This document shows, piece by piece, positions 13,989 to 21,300 of a stretch of 22,571 bases of DNA. Each line of letters starts with the position of its first letter. Position 1 is the first letter of the stretch. Where the stretch lies: positions 1 through 22,571 of the forward strand of contig JAHKLF010000005.1 of assembly GCA_029856615.1 (NCBI GenBank). The letters are read 5' to 3'. Origin of the DNA: Candidatus Njordarchaeota archaeon (GTDB lineage: Archaea > Asgardarchaeota > Njordarchaeia > Njordarchaeales > Njordarchaeaceae). A model generated the notes under the pieces. It was not told where the DNA came from, did not search any database, and was given only the letters and a program-made list of their open reading frames with translations. Made by a program: the position numbers and the translations under genes.

Positions 13989-14891
13989 TTAATCTAGCAA
14001 TATTTTCAGTACATTTTCCACAAACACGTTTACTCCATTTGCGCTTTCGAATTCATATGAGGCTGGGTAGAATGTTATTTTTAAGTCGGATAGTTCGCTT
14101 ATCAAATCCTGTTGTTTCTCATCAAAGATTACTGCATCTACCTGCTCATATGACATTCTTACCAATCCGTAGAGATCATTGCTATAATCCAGAATAGACA
14201 AAATCTTTTTATCAAGGTCTTTTAACGCGCGTGGCAATAAATATATGATAGTCCCTTTATGCTTCTCGAGCATTTTCTTAAGCGAACCTATCGATCTAAG
14301 GAAGAATATTGAAAGCGGGGATACTGAGAATAGTAGTATCTTTTCACTCTCCTCCAATATATTCTTTGTCTCCTCGACAATCTTCGATTTATCTAAATTG
14401 TGGTAGTAAATCTCCTTTATTTCGTCTATGAGAGACCCCTTAATCACTTGATAAATATCCAATCTAGTTCCATTAACTCCTTTCATCACTAGTAATGGTG
14501 GAGGATCTAAGAGTGGTAGAATTTTGTATCGAATATTCAGTGAACTTGCGAGTTTTTGGAAGAATGTCACTAATGGTAGTTCGCTTCGTAGCCATATTGT
14601 CATCAATAAGGAAATTGCTAGTTCGAAATCTGTTAGCTTGAGTTCCATGAAGTTTAGTTTTTTGAATATCCTCGCTATGTTAAACCCCTTTCCAATACGT
14701 TTTCTGCTGGGTATTAAGTAGTTTAGTAAACAGTTAAGGCTCGGTGATACATGTATTCCCCAATCTGTGCTATAGTCATATGATGGGATATTAACAATAG
14801 CCAGAGAATCCCTTGGCAATTTCTTTAGAACTTTTAAGAATGGGAAATCAGAATTCACGCCATCAAAGAGTATTGTAATCAATCTAAACAC
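13989..14891 (-). CDS. Divergent CofD-like protein, active-site motifs degraded
   Basis: The 300-residue product tracks the CofD (2-phospho-L-lactate transferase, coenzyme F420 synthesis) fold along most of its length. WGIHVSPSLNCLL (44-56) matches the family GLHVSPDLDT; LTDFELAISLLMTIWLRSE (86-104) matches GDRDLATHLLRTELL; and KILPLLDPP (123-131) matches the VLPMTDDP segment. Yet the glycine-rich GGTG opening is FDGVNS (9-14), NTGDD is NIPSYD (34-39), the SPDLD acids are SPSLN, and GPSNPVTSI becomes SVSPLSIFF (189-197). It is probably not an active CofD. The start is GTG 14891, but TTG 14882 has GGTG (14892-14889) six nt upstream and gives the family-like MITILFDG, so the shorter start is attractive. 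First gene of an operon with DUF389. Confidence 0.6.
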   Translation of the reverse strand: MFRLITILFDGVNSDFPFLKVLKKLPRDSLAIVNIPSYDYSTDWGIHVSPSLNCLLNYLIPSRKRIGKGFNIARIFKKLNFMELKLTDFELAISLLMTIWLRSELPLVTFFQKLASSLNIRYKILPLLDPPPLLVMKGVNGTRLDIYQVIKGSLIDEIKEIYYHNLDKSKIVEETKNILEESEKILLFSVSPLSIFFLRSIGSLKKMLEKHKGTIIYLLPRALKDLDKKILSILDYSNDLYGLVRMSYEQVDAVIFDEKQQDLISELSDLKITFYPASYEFESANGVNVFVENVLKILLD

Positions 14892-15119
14892 CAGAAAGCT
14901 ATCGACAGGTAGCTATTTTTATGATGCATTCATTAATGCGGATATTATCACATTTTTTGAAAACATGAACTATAAAAAGTTTATCTTACGATTTTTTTAA
15001 CCCATATGAATTCGCAATCAGTGATTATGATTCTGTATTTTAAGGATTAAAAACTTTTGGTAAAGAAATGTACATGAAATACGTAACTACGAACTCCACG
15101 CATTCATAGGATTGGTTGT
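14892..15119. other. Intergenic region with small hairpins
   Basis: AGCTA-N8-TAGCT (14897-14914) would form a leader hairpin just before the CofD-like start. GCATT-CATT-AATGC (14926-14939) overlaps an ATGCAT. TATA-like TTTTTATA lies on the minus strand near 14978-14971. No gene was seen. Confidence 0.35.
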
Positions 15120-15764
15120 TTAATCTTCATTTAATATGATTGGTGTTTGTTGCTCTCTTTTTACGCCCATGGAATTAATTAGAATGACCAGAAAGATATA
15201 AGAGAGCGTTATTATCACCGCTAAACTGATGTCGAATGCGTTCAAACTAAGAATAAAAATAACCACAGACCACAACAGTAGAACTTGCATTAGTGGCGTG
15301 TAGATTATTAACGATTCTACAATGGGTTCCATAGCCTTTAAACCTGGAAGACCCGTCACAAATAGTGATATTGCAAACCACGCTGCAACTATCTTCGCAA
15401 TAAAATTAGGAGACAGCGTAGATAGTACAATTGTTAAATAGTATAACGGCAGAGCAACTAAAACTGGCCCTATTATAAAACAAGTAGCCACAAATGGTCC
15501 ACTAAGTCTTATGTACACTCTAGCCCATTCCTCTCCGTGTTCCTTAATAGCATATAATCTCGCCGATTCTCCAAATTTCCTCAATATTAAGCTTTGCATT
15601 AATCTCCGCAGTAGATAACCTGGGAAAAATATTGCTCTAATTAAATTTGCCGCACCACCCCACACGTAGGTTAGCACTGAATACATAAGCCATAGTAGGA
15701 TTAGTAGATGTGGTTGCGCTGAGATATCAAGAATAAAAATCGCCATTATTGCGAAAATATTCAT
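15120..15764 (-). CDS. Polytopic membrane protein, possibly a degenerate M50/site-2-protease-like protein
   Basis: The 214-residue product has five or six transmembrane segments (about 4-34, 92-115, 122-140, 150-173, 178-199). AIFFPGYLLRRLMQSL (44-59) has the position and shape of the FFPGVxxHELxHAL helix of M50-like membrane metalloproteases, but the HExxH residues are replaced by R-R-L-M-Q. The later SGPFVATCFIIGPVLVALPL (88-107) and FVTGLPGLKAMEPI (135-148) resemble the following conserved helices (aP...lllg and lPSxxD). The family assignment is inferred by eye and the protein would be catalytically dead. A GGTGATT ribosome-binding site overlaps the stop of the upstream gene and lies 6 nt before the ATG, so translation is probably coupled. 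Last gene of a three-gene operon. Confidence 0.6.
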   Translation of the reverse strand: MNIFAIMAIFILDISAQPHLLILLWLMYSVLTYVWGGAANLIRAIFFPGYLLRRLMQSLILRKFGESARLYAIKEHGEEWARVYIRLSGPFVATCFIIGPVLVALPLYYLTIVLSTLSPNFIAKIVAAWFAISLFVTGLPGLKAMEPIVESLIIYTPLMQVLLLWSVVIFILSLNAFDISLAVIITLSYIFLVILINSMGVKREQQTPIILNED

Positions 15765-15770
15765 TAGGAA

Positions 15771-16319
15771 TCACCCATAATAAACCTCTTCTTGACTTAC
15801 TAGTTGCTCTTGCTCTTTCCCTCTAAGCTTGTATGCAATTATAAGGGGAACAGTGTAGGCTATAATTAGTGCTGCAAGCCAATATGTTCTTTCGTATGGA
15901 GTAATGCTTTGACTACTCTGGGATTCTGTTTCAGCATATTCTATTATGATGCATGAGTTAGAAAACACAATAATATCTCCAATACCCAGATTAATTAATT
16001 GAAGCCACAGGGTATTTTCATTCTCGTAAACATTCACTAGAATACTTTTGGTAACCATGCCATTTTGCAAGTCGATTTTTCCTCCCTTATCATTGATCTT
16101 AAAACGCATCATTGCTGTCGAAGTATTAACGCTTGAGTATATCACTATGGTTATATTAGCGAGACCTTCTCTTGGCAAGGAAAAATTCGCTTGAGAACTT
16201 TGAACATCTAAAGAACCAATGTGAATCGTACCAATACCGAGGTCCTCAAATGTGTAAGTGAATTGCCCAGAAACTTGAAGAACACTAATTAGCAACAGGA
16301 TTACGATGATACACTTCAC
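15771..16319 (-). CDS. Exported, C-terminally membrane-anchored protein
   Basis: The 182-residue product starts at GTG 16319 with GGTGA (16330-16326) six nt upstream. Residues 1-18 (MKCIIVILLLISVLQVSG) are a signal peptide, 19-145 a beta-rich extracellular domain with sequons such as NFS (45), NIT (55) and NTS (65), and 146-165 (YWLAALIIAYTVPLIIAYKL) a membrane helix followed by a short acidic-polar tail. No family recognised; a single Ig- or jelly-roll-like domain is possible. It is 28 nt after the coiled-coil membrane protein and 6 nt before the polytopic one, so all three should be one transcript. It may be the extracellular partner of its neighbours. Confidence 0.65.
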   Translation of the reverse strand: MKCIIVILLLISVLQVSGQFTYTFEDLGIGTIHIGSLDVQSSQANFSLPREGLANITIVIYSSVNTSTAMMRFKINDKGGKIDLQNGMVTKSILVNVYENENTLWLQLINLGIGDIIVFSNSCIIIEYAETESQSSQSITPYERTYWLAALIIAYTVPLIIAYKLRGKEQEQLVSQEEVYYG

Positions 16320-16347
16320 TTATCTTCACCTAGGACAATTGAAAAAT

Positions 16348-16920
16348 TTAATTTGATTGAGTAGATCCTCTTTCTTGCCTTGTTTCGTTATTTGAAGCTT
16401 CGTCAGACGGCTCTCCTCTAATTGTTCTTCTGATCAGCCTTTCTATTCTTTCTAGTTCTTCTCGAATTTCCTCTCTTACTCTCGCCATATCCTCGTACAT
16501 TTCTGCAATACTACTAGTTCGTCTCGTTGTACGTGTATAACTCTCACCTGATGGTAGAATGATCCTTCTAAATTCTGGTAATGTGCGCATTCTTCCTCTG
16601 CTTCTCACCCTTGAGAAAAGTGAAGAAAGCCATTTATCCAAGAAATATGCTAATCGTGAATCGAGATGACGAAGTCTATACATTCTAGAGATTTTTTCCA
16701 CCTTCTTAGGTGATGCTCTTGGTAACGCGTATCGAATTATTATGCGATTCGCAGCTCTCATCCAGATTGCAGAATAAATTATTACGAGCAATAAGCTTAT
16801 GGGGAAGTCTAGTATGATAAGTTTAAGGAGAAGTGCTATTAGGAATAGAATCACTGGAGTTATCCACGTTGCATAAAGAGCCATTAAGATTTTTGTTTTT
16901 CGCTCCAAATAGAGCACCAA
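16348..16920 (-). CDS. Two-helix membrane protein with basic and coiled-coil cytoplasmic region
   Basis: The 190-residue product may start at TTG 16920 or at the adjacent GTG 16917; there is no Shine-Dalgarno site, and the box A at 16961-16949 would start transcription near 16925-16930, so a nearly leaderless message is likely. Two membrane helices (about 12-35 and 38-57) are followed by a long basic cytoplasmic region (58-135, many Arg), an acidic-basic coiled coil (EDMARVREEIREELERIERL, 143-162) and a polar tail. No family recognised. It heads the operon with the two following membrane proteins and diverges from the membrane-anchored winged-helix genes. Confidence 0.6.
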   Translation of the reverse strand: MVLYLERKTKILMALYATWITPVILFLIALLLKLIILDFPISLLLVIIYSAIWMRAANRIIIRYALPRASPKKVEKISRMYRLRHLDSRLAYFLDKWLSSLFSRVRSRGRMRTLPEFRRIILPSGESYTRTTRRTSSIAEMYEDMARVREEIREELERIERLIRRTIRGEPSDEASNNETRQERGSTQSN

Positions 16921-17016
16921 TATTCGCTAAATGGAATACGCAATAATCAATATTAATATGCGTAATATGGATTAAAATTTACGTGATTAATTATTGCCAA
17001 TCATTGGTGCATAAGA
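16921..17016. promoter_or_regulatory. Divergent promoter region with TACGCA-N16-TGCGTA inverted repeat
   Basis: TACGCA (16937-16942) and TGCGTA (16959-16964) form an inverted repeat with centres 22 bp apart, two helical turns. Between the arms is the palindrome ATATTAATAT (about 16950-16959), which also supplies the minus-strand box A. The plus-strand box A is ATTAAAATTT (16971-16980), and GGTG (17006-17009) is the ribosome-binding site for GTG 17017. One bound regulator could control both operons. Confidence 0.5.
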
Positions 17017-17802
17017 GTGGCTGATTTACTAGTCCTTTATCTTATGATTATCGGCACCTCGTTTATTTTGGGTTTAATTATCACGTATGCTTTGCTTAAA
17101 GTATTGCTAAGAAGGAGAGGAGAGGTCGGGGAGAAACCAACTCATTATGTAAATCTTTTAGCACGGGTCATAGAGAGGGGAGTTACAAGCCAGGAGGACT
17201 TTAGAGAATTCCCTCCAGAGGTCGTAAGAGCATTTTTAGAGGATTGCAAAGAGAAGGATTTGATTAAGGAGTATGGAACAACCAGTAAGCTCTATATAAC
17301 GAACTATGGGAATGTATGGAGAACATTGCACGATATGTTTTCTAATGTAAATGCATTCACCGCAATAGTTACTGATTATAGAGATAAAATAATTATATTG
17401 GAAGACGAACATTGCACAAGACTAGCTGATCTCGGAGTTAAATCAATTGGCGTGATAGAATTCGATCCCATTGAAGGACCTATGCTAAAGTATGTAGCTG
17501 GAGTAACAAATCTCGTAAAGAGAATGCTCATGGATCCAAATGAGACTGTTAGAATTCATATGGCTGCACAAGAAGCTAACATGATAGAGACTGAGAAAGG
17601 AGAAAAACTCATTCTAGCAAGATTCTTCTTACGTGAGGAAGAGAGAGTGAGTCCCGCTGTGGTATTCGCAGAAATCACATTATACTCTCAAATTGATTCT
17701 ATTCGCGATATTATAAACGGCATAGCTAACGAACTTAATAACCGTGAAGCAATAAGGAAAGAAGACGTAGAGCAGCTAATATTAGATAATCTCAGAGGCT
17801 AA
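17017..17802 (+). CDS. Membrane-anchored winged-helix protein with a longin-like C-terminal domain
   Basis: The 261-residue product starts at GTG 17017 with GGTG 7 nt upstream. One N-terminal membrane helix (LLVLYLMIIGTSFILGLIIT, 4-23, extending to about 31) ends in RRR, placing the rest inside the cell. Residues about 43-97 (YVNLLARVIERGVTSQEDF, EVVRAFLEDCKEKDLI, SKLYITNYG) have the helix-helix-helix-wing pattern of a winged helix. Residues about 140-240 (VKSIGVIEFDPIEGPML, KLILARFFLREEE, DSIRDIINGIANEL) alternate strands and helices like longin or related GTPase-partner domains; this part is inference. It would be a membrane-tethered regulator coupling a sensor domain to DNA. The next gene starts 14-23 nt downstream, so they form an operon. 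Confidence 0.65.
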   Translation: MADLLVLYLMIIGTSFILGLIITYALLKVLLRRRGEVGEKPTHYVNLLARVIERGVTSQEDFREFPPEVVRAFLEDCKEKDLIKEYGTTSKLYITNYGNVWRTLHDMFSNVNAFTAIVTDYRDKIIILEDEHCTRLADLGVKSIGVIEFDPIEGPMLKYVAGVTNLVKRMLMDPNETVRIHMAAQEANMIETEKGEKLILARFFLREEERVSPAVVFAEITLYSQIDSIRDIINGIANELNNREAIRKEDVEQLILDNLRG

Positions 17803-17825
17803 TCTTATAGAATGCGGTGCTACGC

Positions 17826-18341
17826 ATGCAAATCCTATCTCTTGAAGCATCAATCATTCTGCTAGCAGTTACCATCGCGATATTAGGCCTATTATTATTG
17901 ACATGGCTCAAGCGGAAATCCAAATTATTTGACAATGCAATGAGAATATATGTTGCTGCTACAGGGATACGAAGTTTACTAGAGATATCGCCGGAGAATA
18001 TCCCAAGAGAAGAAATTAAAATAGAAGCTCCTGAAATCGTTGAGGAAGAAATTGAAATACCACGCTTAGAGAGAATCATAAGAATTTTATTTGGATACGG
18101 CGGCTTATTGCGCCATGCACTAGAACTCGGCGAATTCTCAGTCAGAGAACTTGCTCAAAGTACGGGAACACAAGAAAGCATTGTTAACGTCTGGGTTAGA
18201 GAATGCATGAGTATGGGGATACTTGAGGAAATTGAAGATACTTTTACTGGAGAGATAAAATATAGAATAAGAAGAGATGAATTAGATAAGATTTCATCGG
18301 ACGTCATACTCGAATTAAGTAGATTATTAAGGGAAAGATAA
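17826..18341 (+). CDS. Membrane-anchored winged-helix protein
   Basis: The product is 171 residues from ATG 17826; GTG 17817 would add three residues, but that GTG lies in GGTG (17816-17819), which reads as the ribosome-binding site 6 nt before the ATG. A single N-terminal membrane helix (SIILLAVTIAILGLLLLTWL) is followed by KRK, an acidic linker (PEIVEEEIEIP), and a winged helix-turn-helix. The latter comprises EFSVRELAQSTGTQESIVNVWVRE as helix-turn-helix, CMSMGILEEIED as the next turn, and EIKYRIRR as the wing. The DNA-binding domain would therefore sit at the inner membrane face. It follows the longin-bearing winged-helix gene in the same operon and converges on the giant calcium-repeat protein with about 20 nt between stops. 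Confidence 0.7.
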   Translation: MQILSLEASIILLAVTIAILGLLLLTWLKRKSKLFDNAMRIYVAATGIRSLLEISPENIPREEIKIEAPEIVEEEIEIPRLERIIRILFGYGGLLRHALELGEFSVRELAQSTGTQESIVNVWVRECMSMGILEEIEDTFTGEIKYRIRRDELDKISSDVILELSRLLRER

Positions 18342-18360
18342 TCACCTTATTACGTCAATT

Positions 18361-21300
18361 TCACGAATACTCATCACTAAGTTCCTTCTCCTCTTCTATT
18401 TCGATTTCCCCTTTAGCTCCCTCGGGTTCTACCTCTTTTAATTCCTCAATCGTTTTAATTGCGACCTCCTTGATTTCCTCGGCACCCAGTACCCTTATAA
18501 GCCATTGTCTGACATCAGCTAGTTCATCTACATCTCCACTCCAAGCGGTTAAAACGTCTTTAAATCTCTTCTCTATCTCTGAGTGTAGTTTATTTATCGT
18601 TTTTACGATCTTCGGGTACGACTTCTTAGCAAATACCCACATATAAGAGGCTTCTCCGTGACGAATTATTGTGGCTATTCTTCCACTCAACACAATCGTT
18701 CGCTGTTCACCAGTAATCTCGCTTGTTAGTTGATGAATTCCAATAAGTGCTGGTGAGATCAGGTTGGGATCTTGTTTCTCCTTGATTTCCTCTGGGATAA
18801 GAAGCATGAGTGTCCCGCCTTCATCGCTCAGGCCAACAGTTATAATATCCTTGAAGGGGTTTCTAAACGCTCCATAGTGGAATGCATATGCAAATAAGCT
18901 TACTACGCCTACCAGCAAATAGATTATTTCATCCTTAAAGTGAGGGAAAATTATATCAAGATTATCGGGAATCAAATCCTTATCACTATCGGTGGATAAG
19001 GGATCAATCTTAAGCACTTTAACCTCAACATAATCTGTTAACCCATCACCATCGGAATCAACAGACCAAGCATCCGTTCCGAAAACCTTGACTTCCTCGT
19101 AATCGCTTAAGCCATCATTATCCGAATCCGCGCTTGTCGCATTCGTCTGATACAGGATTCGCTCTTCGTAGTCATTTAAACCATCATTATCTGTATCAAA
19201 TAATGTAGGGTCAGTTCCATGAATCCTGACTTCTTCGTAATCTGTCAGACCATCACCATCAGTATCGTTATCTAGCGGGTTTGTTGTTCTAAATCCGTAT
19301 CCCGCCACCCTGAATCCGAAAACTTCTTCGCCATCCAATAATCCATCTCCATCAGTATCGTTATTTGTTGGTAAAGTGCCTATTTTAAATACCTCAAAGT
19401 CATCCTCTAATCCATCATCATCCGTATCCTTATTGTTAGGGTCACTTCTATACCTTATAACTTCCAAATAATCATCCACACCATCACCATCGGTATCTCG
19501 CTTTCTTGGATCTGTTGAGTATACTTTTAACTCCTCATAATCACTAAGACCATCACCATCGGTATCATTGGTTATGGGATTCGTATCGTATATGCGTACT
19601 TCAACGAAATCGGTTAGATTATCGCTATCTGTATCGTTACTCAATGGATTTGTAATGTATCTTTTAACCTCATCCCAATCACTAAGACTATCAGCGTCAG
19701 TATCGTTGGAGAGAGGATTTGTCCCATAAACTCTAACTTCTTCATAATCAGATAATGCATCTTCATCTGAATCCTCGTTTAGTGGACTTGTTGAATATAC
19801 TCTTAGCTCCTCATAATCGCTTAAACCATCACCATCGGTGTCTGACTCAGTTGGATCCGTGAATAACTCCATTGCTTCCTCATAATCCGTTAGAGAGTCT
19901 CCATCGGTATCATTACTCGTAGGATCTAGGAAACGAATACCTATTCCAGTAATATTTACTCCAAAGTACTCCTGACCGTCTGTTAGCCCATCATTGTCAG
20001 TATCACTATTAGTTGCGTTAAAACCTTCATATATTTCCGTGAAATCATCAATTCTATCATTATCCGAGTCTTCGGAGAGAGGATTTGTTCCAAACACAAT
20101 TATTTCATCATAGTCTCCAAGACCATCACCATCGGAATCATAGTTAGTGGGATCAGTACCATAGATCTTAATCTCAGCGGAATCATTGATTGCGTCACCA
20201 TCAGAATCCCAATCTAGAGGGTCCGTATAATAGATCATTATCTCCTCATAGTCACTTAAGCCGTCATAGTCGCTATCAGTAATTTGAGGATATGTACCGT
20301 AGAATACTATCTCATCATATTCACTTAGCTGATCATTATCAGTATCATTTGAGTTCGGGTTTGTCCCATAGGATTTCTCCTCGTAGTCAGATAGTAAATC
20401 ATTATCAGTATCGCTAGAGAGAGCTGAAGGATACGCTACATACGTTAGTGCAGTATCATTTATCCAGTACGTAACTCCTATGATTATCTCTTCATAGTCG
20501 CTAAGACCATCACCATCAGTATCGTTATTCAAGGGATCGGTAGAATAGCCCCAAATCCTTGTCTTGTTATAAAACTCTCCGTAGACCTCCTCATAATCAC
20601 TCAAGCCATCAGCATCGGTATCAGGAGATAACGGGTCTGTTTGATAAACGTTATTCTTAGCGGGATTCACCTCGATTTCAAATTTATCTGATAAATGATC
20701 GTCGTCAGTATCATTATCTAAGGGGTCAGTAGCATAAAGAAATATCTCTGAACCGTCACAAATCCCATCAGCATCCGAGTCTGGGTCGTCTACAAAAGTG
20801 GCATAAACATTTACCTCCTCCCAGTTCCCAAGATAATCCCTATCCACATCAAAATAACCTATTACGGGATATACGGTCTTATTGCCCTCTGCAGTGTAAG
20901 AAATGTGTACAATGAAAATGTCTCTTAAATCATTTATAGCGGCATCGAAACGAATAGTCTGAGTATGCGTCTCTGTTGCGAATGTTTTACTGACCCAAAT
21001 CCATTCTTGCACAGTAGAATTCCAATATCCATAAATTTCTATTACTTCGGGTACTCCCGCACTACTATCTATCAGCAAAAGAGAAGCGTTCTCATCGTCA
21101 ATATTTGTATTCAGAACCCGCATATTACTTGGCATTATAATATTTCTCAGGATTAAAATGTCGGATATGAGGGTACCACTAAAATCGCATATGAGATAAG
21201 TTAAGTAATCCTCAATATCGGTATGAGCAAGTAATACTACTAAGATTAGGTGCGATAAGGAAGACTCATCGTAAAAGATTACTGATGATGGATCCACATA

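Noticed and set aside
14897..14920. AGCTA-N8-TAGCT followed by T-run as a plus-strand terminator
   Set aside because: No plus-strand gene ends nearby; the hairpin lies in the 5' leader of the minus-strand CofD-like gene.
18964..20787. CRISPR-like or satellite array suggested by regular repetition
   Set aside because: The period is a multiple of three, stays in frame within one long ORF, and encodes the TSP3 calcium-loop pattern.
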